From: Mucilaginibacter endophyticus
GTDB taxonomy: Bacteria; Bacteroidota; Bacteroidia; Sphingobacteriales; Sphingobacteriaceae
Direction of reading: 5' to 3'
Assembly (NCBI RefSeq): GCF_003351025.1
Contig: NZ_QPCG01000009.1
Coordinates: forward strand, 124,001 to 188,000
DNA: 64,000 nucleotides
In this document: positions 9,288 to 17,980 of the stretch, one piece after another
Layout: every line of letters starts with the position of its first letter
Numbering within the stretch: the first letter of the stretch is position 1
Made by a program: the position numbers and the translations under genes
Notes under the pieces: model-generated
The model's database searches: none
The model's input: only the letters and a program-made list of their open reading frames with translations
Told to the model about the DNA's origin: nothing

Positions 9288-9380
9288 GTCATTGCGAGGA
9301 GGAACGACGAAGCAATCTCGTAGCTGTGCTTATCCATTTTGCATTAGCTACGAGATTGCAACGCTATCGCTCGCAATGAC
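9288..9380. repeat. Dispersed intergenic inverted repeat, family A copy 1
   Basis: Outer arms GTCATTGCGAG / CTCGCAATGAC and inner 14-bp arms (GCAATCTCGTAGCT and its complement) enclose a short loop. It lies between convergent genes, where it may fold as a terminator. Related copies are at 13837 and 42523. Confidence 0.8.
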
Positions 9381-9388
9381 ATGGTTTT

Positions 9389-10410
9389 TTATAACTCAAT
9401 CACTACCCCACCGTCCAACGGATGCCCGGTGCAAGTCAGGATCCAGCCTTGGGCAAGATCGGCATCGGTAAGGACATCATTTTTTACCATCTCTACTTTA
9501 CCGCCGGTGCATTTGACCATACAGGTTGAACATACCCCACCCCGGCAACTATAAGGTAATGGAATGTTGTTTTGCAGCGCAGCCTGTAATATGGATTGGT
9601 TTTCGCCTACCATAATATCATGCAGTTCGCCCCTGTATTTTATTTTAATATTTTGCGGCGGGAAACTGGTAATACCGCTTTTTACAGCAACCGTTTCAAG
9701 CACAAAATTTTCCCGGCGAATTTTAGTCTGATCAATTCCCATATACACCAGATCAAAGCGGATCATACGCATATACGCAAACGGCCCGCACAGGTAAAAT
9801 TCGGCATCAGCTAAACTAAAACGAAGGTGTTGCTTAACCAGCATTTCTACCTTATCGGTATTAAGGCGGTTAGCCTCACTGCTCAGCAAATGAATAATAG
9901 TAAGCCTTTCAGGTTGATCAGCCGCCAGTTTATTAAGCTCATCCTTAAATAAAACAGATGCAGCATTTTGATTGCTATAGATCAGTACCAACCGGCTTTT
10001 GCCTTCCCGGCCAAGGATATATTTCAGCTGAGAAAAAACCGGTGTGATACCACTCCCGGCCGCAAATAAAAATATGTCTTTCTGTTGTTGATAATCGCTA
10101 ATGGTAAAACGACCCGCCGGCGCAAGGGCTGTCAACTCATCCCCTTCTTTTATTTTAGTAAGCATAAACCTGGAGATTTCTCCATTGGTAATGCGCTTTA
10201 CGTTATTGCCAGGTAAGCTTCATCAGGCGATGAACTTAAGGAATACGAACGTCTGATCTCTTCCTGCCTGTGGTTAAATATCAGGGGGATAAACTGACCT
10301 GCTGTGTACGGGATAGCCTCACCTTTTGTACTGCTCAAGTAAAATGTAGCAGTATCAGGAGTTTCCCATTTTATGCGTTCAACTTTTAGTTTTAAAATGT
10401 TTTCAGTCAT
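9389..10410 (-). pseudogene. Frameshifted ferredoxin/flavodoxin reductase-like gene (PaaE-type)
   Basis: The gene would encode an about 340-residue FAD/NAD(P)H reductase with a C-terminal 2Fe-2S ferredoxin. The N-terminal part (10198-10410, start MTENILKL) has RRSYSLSSSP, the FAD-binding motif, and stops at TAA 10198. The next frame (to 9389) resumes exactly with VKRITNGEISRFML, then GSGITPVFSQLKYIL (NAD-binding) and the ferredoxin cysteines in YSCRGGVCSTC ... LTCTGHP. One missing base near 10200-10203 explains the break. It may be a true inactivation or a sequence error. It begins three bases after the permease stop, so the two are likely cotranscribed. If intact it could feed electrons to an oxygenase or reduce iron. 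Confidence 0.8.
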
Positions 10411-10413
10411 CAA

Positions 10414-11874
10414 TTAGTAGCGCTGGTGTTTATCCTCAAGCATTCTGCGGATAACACTGTTCTTTTTGCCGTAAGTATAATAGATAACCAAACCAATTGC
10501 AAGCCAGATGATCAAACGCAACCAGGTATCGCCCGGTAAAAATGTCATCATGGCAAAGCAAGTCAATATCCCCAATACAGGCACCAATGGAACAAGCGGC
10601 GTTTTAAATGGTCGGTGAATATTGGGCTGTTGTTTACGCAAAATAAGTACACCCGCGCAAACCATTACAAATGCAAGCAGGGTACCAATACTGGTCATTT
10701 CGCCGACTACACGTATCGGCACAAAGGCAGCAAACAAAGCAATAAAGGCGCAAAGCATGATATTCGATTTCCAGGGCGTGCGAAATTTAGGGTGAATCTC
10801 TGAAAATACTTTGGGTAACAATCCATCTTTCGACATAGAGAAAAATACGCGTGATTGTCCCAATAAATCAACCAGGATCACCGAAGTATAACCTATCAAT
10901 ATAGCTAATACTATTGCCTTGCTTAACCACTGGTAATGTGTTTTTTCGATGGCGATGGCAACGGGTGCACCTGAACCTATAAACTCTTTATAATTGGCCA
11001 TGCCCGTCATGACGTGAGCAAACACGATGAATAATACCGTACAGATCAGCAATGAACCAATAATACCGATTGGCATATTACGTTGCGGATTCTTGGCTTC
11101 CTGCGCGGCGGTTGATACCGCATCGAAACCGATAAATACAAAAAACACCAGTCCGGCCCCTCTCAATATGCCCGACCAGCCATAATCGCCCCAAACACCG
11201 GTATTTTGCGGAATGTATGGATGATAATTTTGCGGGTTAATGAACGACCAGCCCACAGCTATAAACACCAGCACCACTCCCACTTTCAAGGTTACTATAA
11301 TAGCATTAACCAATGCCGAACCTTTGGTACCGCGGATAATGATACTGGTAACTAAAATTACTATTAAAGCGGCCGGTAAATTAATAATCCCACTTATAAC
11401 ATCCCCATTAGCAGCCTTGGCCGTTTCAAAAGGCGAAAGTGTCAGTTGCGGCGGCAAATACAGATCAAACCAGGATAAAAACTTAGTAAGATACTGCGAC
11501 CAGCTAATGGCCACCGTTGCCGCGCCCACAGCATATTCAAGCGCAAGGTCCCAGCCTATGATCCAGGCAAAAAGCTCGCCCATGGTGGCGTATGAGTAGG
11601 TATAAGCGCTCCCTGCAACAGGAATCATGGCCGAAAACTCGGCATAACAAAGCGCGGCAAATGCACAACCTACAGCGGCTATCAGGAAAGATATAGTTAC
11701 CGCCGGGCCCGAATGCTGACCAGCTGCTATCCCCGTTAAGGAAAATAAACCTGCCCCTATAATGATGCCTATACCAATTAAAATCAGGTTAACCGGCCCC
11801 AATGAGCGTTTTAATGAATGTTCGCCTTCTTCCTTTGATTCGCGGAGCAGGGTTTCTATGGGCTTTTTGATCAT
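10414..11874 (-). CDS. APC-family amino-acid permease
   Basis: 486-residue transporter with about twelve hydrophobic segments, of the cationic amino-acid transporter (CAT/YfnA-like) branch of the APC superfamily. The N-terminal GIGIIIGAGLFSLTG is the unwound TM1 substrate-binding motif. PVAGSAYTYSYATMGEL and GWDLALEYAVG in TM3 are also family marks. Late TMs contain VDLLGQSRVFFSMSKDG, typical for this branch. It imports amino acids with protons or by exchange; the substrate is not predictable. The reductase-like gene follows three bases after its stop. Start ATG at 11874 gives the standard soluble N-terminus with HSLKRSLGP. Confidence 0.93.
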   Translation of the reverse strand: MIKKPIETLLRESKEEGEHSLKRSLGPVNLILIGIGIIIGAGLFSLTGIAAGQHSGPAVTISFLIAAVGCAFAALCYAEFSAMIPVAGSAYTYSYATMGELFAWIIGWDLALEYAVGAATVAISWSQYLTKFLSWFDLYLPPQLTLSPFETAKAANGDVISGIINLPAALIVILVTSIIIRGTKGSALVNAIIVTLKVGVVLVFIAVGWSFINPQNYHPYIPQNTGVWGDYGWSGILRGAGLVFFVFIGFDAVSTAAQEAKNPQRNMPIGIIGSLLICTVLFIVFAHVMTGMANYKEFIGSGAPVAIAIEKTHYQWLSKAIVLAILIGYTSVILVDLLGQSRVFFSMSKDGLLPKVFSEIHPKFRTPWKSNIMLCAFIALFAAFVPIRVVGEMTSIGTLLAFVMVCAGVLILRKQQPNIHRPFKTPLVPLVPVLGILTCFAMMTFLPGDTWLRLIIWLAIGLVIYYTYGKKNSVIRRMLEDKHQRY

Positions 11875-12084
11875 AATATAAAAAAGTCCACAAAGTTAGT
11901 AGATTATTTGAGAGGTATAGTGTGGGGATATAATTCCCAAGTAAAATAAGGGCCGTAATAAATACCTTTTAGCCGCCGCTCGGCTCCTGCCAAGTGGCCG
12001 TTATTTCCAGGCCTCTGGCCTGTATACGCCATACCAATGTAAGTCGGCCAGAGATGACATTTTTTGAGTCTGTTGCCCAACAAA

Positions 12085-12116
12085 AAAGCGGCAGGACCAT
12101 CAGATCCTGCCGCTTT
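12085..12116 (-). terminator. Rho-independent terminator of sodA
   Basis: Perfect 12-bp arms (12085-12096 and 12105-12116, AAAGCGGCAGGA and its complement) with an eight-base loop, followed on the minus strand by a T-run. It lies 22 bp past the SOD stop codon. Confidence 0.85.
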
Positions 12117-12137
12117 AAATTTATGCGCTTAAATAAA

Positions 12138-12749
12138 TTAAGCAGTTGCTTTAGCGTAAAGCTCAGCAACGTGGTTCCAGTTAATAACGTTCCAGATAGC
12201 TGCTAAGTAATCCGGACGACGGTTTTGATATTTCAGGTAGTAAGCGTGCTCCCAAACGTCGATACCTAAAATTGGAGTACCTTTAACCTCAGCGATGTCC
12301 ATTAATGGATTATCCTGGTTAGGAGTTGAAGTTACAGCTAATTTTTTATCAGCAGTAACAATTAACCAGGCCCAGCCAGAACCAAAACGGGTTGCACCAG
12401 CTTCAGATACTTTAGTTTTGAAATCGGCAAATGAACCGAAAGTGCTTTTAATAGCATCAGCTAAAGCACCTGTAGGCTCGCCACCACCGTTTGGTGATAA
12501 CAAAGTCCAGAACAAAGTGTGGTTGTAGTGACCACCGCCATTGTTACGTACAGCAGCAGGGAATTTAGAGATATTTTTAATGATATCGTCGATATTGCTA
12601 TCGGCTTCCGGTTTACCTTCCAAAGCTTTGTTTAAGTTGGTAACATAAGCCTGGTGATGTTTTCCATGGTGAATTTCCATGGTCAGTTTATCAATGTGCG
12701 GTTCCAAAGCATCAGTAGCGTAGGATAACGCCGGTAGTGTAAATGCCAT
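12138..12749 (-). CDS. sodA: Superoxide dismutase, Mn/Fe family (Mn-type signature)
   Basis: Converts superoxide to peroxide and oxygen in the cytoplasm. Metal ligands are His in EIHHGKHHQAYV, His in GGGHYNHTLFW, and the Asp/His pair in GIDVWEHAYYLKYQNRRPDY. Gly in GGHYNH and the Gln-Asp in TPNQDNPLM match the manganese-type pattern; Fe types carry Gln and Ala at the equivalent sites. That prediction is from family knowledge and is not absolute, since cambialistic enzymes exist. At 203 residues it is the usual length with no signal peptide. A -7 box (TATATTTG, minus strand, 12795-12802) lies about 45 bp upstream, without a clear -33 box. Confidence 0.97.
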   Translation of the reverse strand: MAFTLPALSYATDALEPHIDKLTMEIHHGKHHQAYVTNLNKALEGKPEADSNIDDIIKNISKFPAAVRNNGGGHYNHTLFWTLLSPNGGGEPTGALADAIKSTFGSFADFKTKVSEAGATRFGSGWAWLIVTADKKLAVTSTPNQDNPLMDIAEVKGTPILGIDVWEHAYYLKYQNRRPDYLAAIWNVINWNHVAELYAKATA

Positions 12750-12848
12750 AATTTTAGTTGTTAATTTTAAAGTTTAATGTTTGTTGTGACGTAACAAATA
12801 TAAGCGTTGACAGAAGTATTTGTTCTAAATAATTGTCATGTTTTGTTT

Positions 12849-12920
12849 AGTTCATAGTTGATGGTTAATGGTTCATAGCTATTTTCCATTACCATGAACT
12901 ATGATCCATGAACTATTAAC
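12849..12920. repeat. Word-type intergenic inverted repeat touching the deaminase stop
   Basis: Short words (GTTCATAG, TTAATGGTTCA, and their complements CATGAACTATG, ATGAACTATTAAC) are repeated in both orientations. The right arm overlaps the stop codon of the deaminase gene at 12916. Confidence 0.6.
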
Positions 12921-13392
12921 TCTTTTTCCTCTTCCCCTTAAAAAAATCTTTAACCAACTGGCTGCATTCAGCTTCGCGGATGCCTCCGGTAATTACGGTT
13001 TTAGGATGGGTTATTTTTTGATTGATACGACCGAATCCCAATTTGTTATCATACGCCCCAAACACGATCTTGCTTACCTGGAACCAATACGATGCCCCGG
13101 CGCACATAACACAGGGCTCCATAGTAACATATAAAGTACAGCCCTGCAGGTATTTACCACCCATTAAATTTGCTGCGGCGGTAAGCGCCTGCATTTCGGC
13201 ATGGGCCGATACATCATTAAGCCTCTCGGTAAGGTTATGCCCGCGACCAATGATCCGGCCATTATAAACAACTATTGCACCAATAGGAATCTCATCTTCA
13301 TCAAACGCATAACGGGCTTCCTTTAATGCCTCGCCCATAAAATATTCGTCGGGTGATATTGAAGCCTCATCCTCAAAACTGATATATCTCAT
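12916..13392 (-). CDS. tadA: tRNA-adenosine-type nucleoside deaminase (TadA-like)
   Basis: 158-residue zinc deaminase. The catalytic HAE is at residues 64-66 (SAHAEMQAL), and the zinc cysteines at 94 and 97 are in MEPCVMCAGASYW. In bacteria this family makes inosine at tRNA-Arg position 34, though guanine deaminase paralogues share the motifs. The PCVMCAGA form favours TadA. The start abuts the csaA stop without any gap, so the two are cotranscribed and both act on tRNA. A shorter start at MGEALKEAR (residue 19) is possible. The dispersed repeat at 12849 touches the stop codon. Confidence 0.85.
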   Translation of the reverse strand: MRYISFEDEASISPDEYFMGEALKEARYAFDEDEIPIGAIVVYNGRIIGRGHNLTERLNDVSAHAEMQALTAAANLMGGKYLQGCTLYVTMEPCVMCAGASYWFQVSKIVFGAYDNKLGFGRINQKITHPKTVITGGIREAECSQLVKDFFKGKRKKS

Positions 13393-13728
13393 TTAAATAA
13401 GTTTGCTGCCGTTTGGCACATGTTTTTCAACAGCGGTTAATACGATATCACCGTTTTCGTCGGCAAAGCCGGTAACCAAAAACTCCGACATAAAATTGGC
13501 AATCTGTTTTTTAGGAAAATTTGTTACACCTACTATCTGCCTGCCAACCAGCTCTTCTTTAGTGTAATGTTTGGTGATCTGCGCGCTTGACCACCGGATG
13601 CCGAACTCGCCAAAATCAACCCTTACCTTAAACGCAGGTTTGCGCGCTTCGGGGAAATCAATTGCCTCCAATACAGTGCCTACGCGAAGTTCTACTTTTT
13701 CAAAATCATGCCAGGTGATGGTTTCCAT
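13393..13728 (-). CDS. csaA: CsaA-type tRNA-binding protein
   Basis: 111-residue single-domain protein of the tRNA_bind OB-fold family, related to the C-terminal domain of methionyl-tRNA synthetase and to Arc1p. Motifs are FEKVELRVGTV at the start, RWSSAQITKHY, LVGRQIVGVTNFPKKQIANFMSEFLVTGF and the VPNGSKLI tail, which match CsaA closely. In Bacillus CsaA is described as an export-related chaperone, but structure shows a tRNA-binding fold; the role here is not certain. It lies directly upstream of the tadA-like gene and shares its transcript. Confidence 0.92.
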   Translation of the reverse strand: METITWHDFEKVELRVGTVLEAIDFPEARKPAFKVRVDFGEFGIRWSSAQITKHYTKEELVGRQIVGVTNFPKKQIANFMSEFLVTGFADENGDIVLTAVEKHVPNGSKLI

Positions 13729-13747
13729 GGTGGCAAAGGTAAAAAAT

Positions 13748-13800
13748 ATGCCTGTAGTTATAAACTACAGGCATAGTAGTCCGTAGACAGAGTCTACGGA
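13748..13800. repeat. Two tandem perfect hairpins upstream of csaA
   Basis: First arms ATGCCTGTAGTT / AACTACAGGCAT (12-3-12, 13748-13774), then TCCGTAGAC / GTCTACGGA (9-3-9, 13780-13800). They sit between csaA and repeat A copy 2. Confidence 0.75.
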
Positions 13801-13836
13801 CAGCGAATTGGGACTCGATGAGCCCTTTACCCACCT

Positions 13837-13917
13837 CGTCATTGCGAGGAACGAAGCAATCGCACGGAAGCATGGCGACTCTGTAAGTCGGGGATTGCTT
13901 CGTTCCTCGCAATGACG
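13837..13917. repeat. Dispersed intergenic inverted repeat, family A copy 2
   Basis: Perfect 25-bp terminal arms (13837-13861 and 13893-13917; they begin CGTCATTGCGAGG) enclose a 31-base loop. It is the cleanest copy of family A and lies between two minus-strand genes. Confidence 0.85.
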
Positions 13918-13942
13918 TGAGTAAATTTATTACGCTAATGAA

Positions 13943-14260
13943 TTACTTATTATACTTTATCGCGTCCGCCCGGATAGTTGCCTTCTCGTTATTCCCGTCT
14001 ACCTGTAAAATGATAATGCCGTCTGCCCCAACTTCACGGGCCTTAATTGACAGGTCATTTTTGGCTTCTGCTGCATTCGGGGTATAAGCGATGGCCAGGT
14101 GACCTATTACTTTGTAATCCTTCTTAACATCTTTAGCATCGTAAAATACGTCTACTTTTTCTGTTGCCGGATAGGTGTCGCCAAGATAACTGGTTGTAGC
14201 GCATGATGCCAGGAACAGGCTTAGCAAAATGATCAGGTGGTTTAGTTTTAAGATTTTCAT
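13943..14260 (-). CDS. Small predicted lipoprotein
   Basis: 105-residue protein with a lipobox in LFLASCATT (acylated Cys near residue 20), so it is anchored in a membrane facing the periplasm or surface. The mature part is a short alpha/beta-looking sequence (VIGHLAIAY, AREVGADGIIILQVD). That pattern recalls small heavy-metal-binding or RcsF-like folds, but I cannot assign it. It is downstream of the Lhr-like helicase gene on the same strand with a gap of about 80 bp, so cotranscription is possible but not evident. Confidence 0.8.
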   Translation of the reverse strand: MKILKLNHLIILLSLFLASCATTSYLGDTYPATEKVDVFYDAKDVKKDYKVIGHLAIAYTPNAAEAKNDLSIKAREVGADGIIILQVDGNNEKATIRADAIKYNK

Positions 14261-14339
14261 ATTGGATAAGTGTTTATCCGTATGAGCGATAAATGCACGA
14301 GAAGTTTAACCCGATTCGGGTAACAAATTTGTTAACAGC

Positions 14340-16979
14340 TTAAAAGCCTTTCTTCCTTGTAATCCCCGGTTTTCTGCTCTTTCGCTCTGCCGGCTCGGCT
14401 ACCCCCTCGGCACCGTAGTTACGGGCCATTTTGGCTATGCGTTCTTCCATGGTTTCGGTAGTCAGTTTTTCGCGGCCAAGGCTATCAACCATAATTGGGA
14501 ATGCGAATGGGGTTGGTCGCTCAATAACTTTCAAAATGATATTCTGCGTTTGGATCCGTTGCAGGGCGGCCCTTAGCCTGAACTCTTCCAATTGAAAAGC
14601 CAATGCTTCATTATAGGCCTGGCGCACCAGTAAATTATCAGGTTCGTACTCGCTGAAAACCTCAAACAGCAATGAGGTTGATGCCTGTAAATGCTTATTT
14701 TTAACCTGCTGACCGGGGTAACCGGTAAACACCAAACCACCGATATGCGCGATGTCCCTGAAACGGCGACGGGCCATCTCATTGGCATTTAAACTATGCT
14801 GAATATCATCTATCAGGTTATCCAACGAAAAAAAGCTCGCATCTTCCAGTGCTTCCTCAATAGGGATATCCTCATCAGCCAGCAATTCAAATCCGTAATC
14901 ATTCATGGCGATGGAGAAACTGGCCGGTTTTATTTTACTGATGCGATAGGCGAGTAACGATGCCATACCCTCATGAACCAGGCGCCCTTCAAAAGGATAA
15001 AATAAAAGATGGTGCCCCTCTTTTGATTTAAACGACTCGATCAAAAACTCATGACTTTGAGGCAAGTGTGATAACTTTTGCTGCAACTCAAAAAGCGGTT
15101 TTAAAGCTTTTACCTCCACATCGCGCTCAACACCATGAGCAACTTCATCCAGCTTAAGCCTGAACACAGCTGCCAGTTGTGATGATAAAGGCATTCGTCC
15201 ACCATTCCAGCTTGGGATGATGCCTTTTGTTGAATTTGATTTTTTAACGTAGGCTGTCATCTCTTTTACCCGCACAAACTCCAAACTCCGACCGGCAAAC
15301 CAAAAGGTATTGCCCGGTTTTAGCTTGGATACAAATGACTCTTCTATAGTGCCCAGACTCCCGCCGCTAAGCCATTTTACCCTAATGCTTAGTTCACTGG
15401 TAATAGTACCGATACTTAAGCGGTGCCGCATGGCCACCCTGCGACTATTCACTTTATACAACCCATTTTCAACCTCAACCTTTAAAAATTCATCGTACTG
15501 CGCAAGCGTTTTGCCACCGCTGGTGATGAAATCAAGTAGCTGGCCAAATTCGTTCCGGCTCAGGTCGGCAAAGGCATAGGTAGTTTTTACCTCTCTAAAA
15601 AGTTCTTCGGCCCTGAAACCGTCCGATACGGCAAGCGTAACCATATACTGGATCAGCACATCCATGGTAAGCAGCATGGGATCGCGGCTTTCAAAGATCT
15701 TTGCCTTAATAGCCTCCTTCAATGCCGCGCCCTCCAACAACTCAAGCGAATGCGTAGGTACAAAATATGCCAGCGAGGTAGCTCCCGGATGGTGGCCGCT
15801 TCGACCGGCACGCTGCATAAAACGGGCCACACCTTTCGGACTGCCTACCTGCACCACAGTATCTACAGGACGGAAGTCCACTCCCAAATCCAGACTTGAG
15901 GTACACACTACCAGCTTCAAGGCCTCGGCATGCAGGGCAGCTTCCACCCAGTTGCGTAATTCATTATCCAACGAACCGTGGTGCATAGCCATGATACCGG
16001 CGTATTCCGGATAATTATCTAAAATGGCATGGTACCAGATCTCCGACTGTGAACGGGTATTGGTGAAAATCAGTGTGGTTTTACTTTTGGCCACAATCTC
16101 CATTACCTCAGGCAGCAGTTTTAAACCGATATGTCCCGCCCACGAATAGTTTTCAATATTTTGAGGAATAATAGACCGGATATCCAGCTTTTTCTCCAGG
16201 TTGGCGCGTACCATTTTTACCTGCTCCTGTGGAAAATCATTACCTAATAAAACTTCGGCAGCTTGTTCAAGGTTGCCGATGGTAGCTGAGATGCCCCATA
16301 TTTTCAGTTGGCAGTGAGCAGTGGGCAGTGGGCGGTTTTTATTTTCATTCGCATTCCCCCTTGATCCGCCATTGCTTTCTGCAAACTGCAAACTGTCAAC
16401 TGCAAACCGGTTATCACTGCCAACTGAAGCGAGGTTCTTTAGCCTGGACAACCCCAGCTCCACCTGTACTCCCCTCTTAGTGCCCAGCAACTCATGCCAT
16501 TCGTCAATAACCACTACCTGTAACTGATTAAATAGCTTTGGGTACTCTTTTTGGGCCAGCATCAGGTGCAGGCTTTCGGGGGTGGTAAGCAGAACCTCAG
16601 GAAGCTTTTTTTTCAAAGCCTGCTTTTCTGCTGCCGGGGTATCCCCCGTGCGTGTAGCAATGCGCCAGGGCAAGCCGATCTCGTCGCAGGCTTCCTGCAT
16701 TGCTTTGCGGATATCATTGGTAAGTGCCCGCAAGGGGGTTATCCAAAGCATCAGCAGACCGTTATTCTGTTTGGTTTTGTAGGTGTCAGGATTAGCGTTA
16801 ATAAAACCGGCCAAAAATGGCAAGAACAAAGCAAAGGTTTTACCACTGCCTGTCGGGGCATTCAGCAACCCAGAATAGCCGCCGAGGTATGCGTCCATCA
16901 TTTCGGCCTGGAAAGGAAACTGCTCCCAGTTTTTTTCCATGTACCATTGCTGTATAACCTCCTGGCCTTTGCTTGTCAT
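14340..16979 (-). CDS. Ligase-associated Lhr-like DEXH-box helicase with in-frame repeat insert
   Basis: An 879-residue superfamily 2 helicase of the Lhr-like group. Seen motifs: Walker A NAPTGSGKT (about 41-49), LWITPLRAL (Ia), TTPESLHLML, DEWHELLG (DEXH box), IWGISATIGN (III), and in domain 2 MHHGSLD, SSLDLGVDFRPVD and MQRAGRSGHHPG (VI), then a winged-helix and Lhr C-terminal region. It was described next to an ATP-dependent DNA ligase, nuclease and phosphoesterase; none of these are visible here. Between LGLSRLK and IWGISAT lie about 45 residues where I expect roughly 5-10; the extra part is translated from the repeat at 16303-16429, whose frame is kept open. Helicase motifs flank it intact, so function may survive. 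Confidence 0.93.
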   Translation of the reverse strand: MTSKGQEVIQQWYMEKNWEQFPFQAEMMDAYLGGYSGLLNAPTGSGKTFALFLPFLAGFINANPDTYKTKQNNGLLMLWITPLRALTNDIRKAMQEACDEIGLPWRIATRTGDTPAAEKQALKKKLPEVLLTTPESLHLMLAQKEYPKLFNQLQVVVIDEWHELLGTKRGVQVELGLSRLKNLASVGSDNRFAVDSLQFAESNGGSRGNANENKNRPLPTAHCQLKIWGISATIGNLEQAAEVLLGNDFPQEQVKMVRANLEKKLDIRSIIPQNIENYSWAGHIGLKLLPEVMEIVAKSKTTLIFTNTRSQSEIWYHAILDNYPEYAGIMAMHHGSLDNELRNWVEAALHAEALKLVVCTSSLDLGVDFRPVDTVVQVGSPKGVARFMQRAGRSGHHPGATSLAYFVPTHSLELLEGAALKEAIKAKIFESRDPMLLTMDVLIQYMVTLAVSDGFRAEELFREVKTTYAFADLSRNEFGQLLDFITSGGKTLAQYDEFLKVEVENGLYKVNSRRVAMRHRLSIGTITSELSIRVKWLSGGSLGTIEESFVSKLKPGNTFWFAGRSLEFVRVKEMTAYVKKSNSTKGIIPSWNGGRMPLSSQLAAVFRLKLDEVAHGVERDVEVKALKPLFELQQKLSHLPQSHEFLIESFKSKEGHHLLFYPFEGRLVHEGMASLLAYRISKIKPASFSIAMNDYGFELLADEDIPIEEALEDASFFSLDNLIDDIQHSLNANEMARRRFRDIAHIGGLVFTGYPGQQVKNKHLQASTSLLFEVFSEYEPDNLLVRQAYNEALAFQLEEFRLRAALQRIQTQNIILKVIERPTPFAFPIMVDSLGREKLTTETMEERIAKMARNYGAEGVAEPAERKSRKPGITRKKGF
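16303..16429. repeat. Inverted-repeat-bounded element inside the helicase gene
   Basis: 127 bp bounded by perfect 15-bp inverted arms (TTCAGTTGGCAGTGA and its complement). The inside is made of short words (GCAGTGAGCAGTGGGCAG on the left, GCAAACTGCAAACTG on the right), which resembles the dispersed intergenic repeats of this genome and not coding sequence. Its translation gives an Asn/Gly/Ser-rich, low-complexity linker. No transposase is present, so it would be non-autonomous. Confidence 0.75.
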
Positions 16980-17063
16980 TATCCCTTTAACAAATTTTTT
17001 ATTGTTTGGTTATAGCCTGAATAACCGAGCCAACAAAATAACCATTAAATTGGTTATATCTAT

Positions 17064-17732
17064 ATGATCAGAAATAGCTTAATCATTCTTTCCATTGCCA
17101 TTTGCCTTTTGGCCTGTGGCAACAACACTAAAAAAGAAACCACTCTGGCCGATACCAATAAAGTACCAAAGGACACTTTGGGCCAGCATCTCGGCGATAA
17201 AAACGATACTACTTTACATCATACCATGGCATCGGATACAGGCGCATCTAACACTTCTCAGTCTAATTGGCTGATAACACCCGGCAAAAGTATCGGGCAT
17301 ATTGTTTTGAATGATGATGCACAAAATGTAATAAACCAGTTGGGTAAGCCCGACAGTTCTGACGCGGCCATGGGCAGTTCATTATTGGTTTGGTTTGCTG
17401 GTCATAATCCTGCAGGCAATCGTACCGCGGTTTCCACGCATCATAACATGGGCGGCAAGGATGAGTCGGTAAGTCATGTGCAAAAGATTTTGGTGACTTC
17501 GCCTAAATTTAAAACCGGGGATGGAGTTGGCGTAGGTTCATCCAAACAGGAGATCCAAAAAACTTATACCCTGAAATCAACATCAACCTATAACAAGGCC
17601 GGAGAAAAAGTGCAGGTTTATACCGATTTGGCTAAAGGAATATCTTTTGAAATAGATAGCAATGGTAAATGTATTGGCGTTGTGGTGCATAAAGCCAATG
17701 ATACCGCTGTGGCTTATTTGAATATGCATTGA
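17064..17732 (+). CDS. Predicted lipoprotein of unknown function
   Basis: 222-residue protein with an N-terminal membrane helix and lipobox CLLACGNN (Cys near residue 18). A Thr/Asp/Asn-rich linker (residues 25-70) precedes a globular domain starting LITPGKSIGHIVLNDDAQNVINQLGKPDSSD, a pattern seen in small periplasmic domains with a repeated 'GVGSSKQEIQKTY' element. This suggests a tandem half-repeat (residues about 73-100 and 152-180) like BamE/SmpA-type folds, but that is inference. It is divergent from the helicase gene and followed by family-B repeat. Confidence 0.75.
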   Translation: MIRNSLIILSIAICLLACGNNTKKETTLADTNKVPKDTLGQHLGDKNDTTLHHTMASDTGASNTSQSNWLITPGKSIGHIVLNDDAQNVINQLGKPDSSDAAMGSSLLVWFAGHNPAGNRTAVSTHHNMGGKDESVSHVQKILVTSPKFKTGDGVGVGSSKQEIQKTYTLKSTSTYNKAGEKVQVYTDLAKGISFEIDSNGKCIGVVVHKANDTAVAYLNMH

Positions 17733-17747
17733 GGTACAATACCAATT

Positions 17748-17968
17748 GTCATGCTGAGCGTTGGCCTGTGAAGGAGAAATGACCAAAGTAGAGGCTGTCA
17801 CCCTGAGCCTGTCGAAGGGCCGCGCGCAGAGGCCCCGCCCACCATGCTTCGACTTGCTCAGCATGACACCCTTTTTGAAACTTGTCATGGGTAGGAACAA
17901 AGCATCTTCTTCACCCTGTAAATGACCCTGTAGATTAAAGAAGATCCTTCGCTACCGCTCAGGATAAC
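17748..17968. repeat. Dispersed intergenic repeat, family B copy 1 (composite)
   Basis: GTCATGCTGAGC at 17748-17759 is answered by GCTCAGCATGAC at 17856-17867. A second, less perfect unit continues to about 17968 (GCATCTTCTTC ... GAAGATCCTTCGC). The pair lies between convergent genes. A related copy is at 45048. Confidence 0.75.
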
Positions 17969-17980
17969 AAAAGCAAAACA

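Noticed and set aside
9286..9471. Short plus-strand frame through repeat A
   Set aside because: It is made by the repeat and runs into the frameshifted reductase gene on the other strand.
11969..12206. Short overlapping frames on both strands next to sodA
   Set aside because: They cross the sodA terminator and have no features of a gene; the gap holds nothing else I can support.
15310..16014. Long open frames on the plus strand inside the helicase gene
   Set aside because: They are antisense shadows of a strong helicase frame with all motifs, and have no domain content.
16551..17015. 154-codon plus-strand frame overlapping the helicase start
   Set aside because: It lies antisense to Walker A and motif Ia of the helicase and reads as low-quality protein.
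17583..17900. 105-codon minus-strand frame over the lipoprotein end and repeat B
   Set aside because: It spans a repeat and is antisense to a lipoprotein gene; not a real protein.
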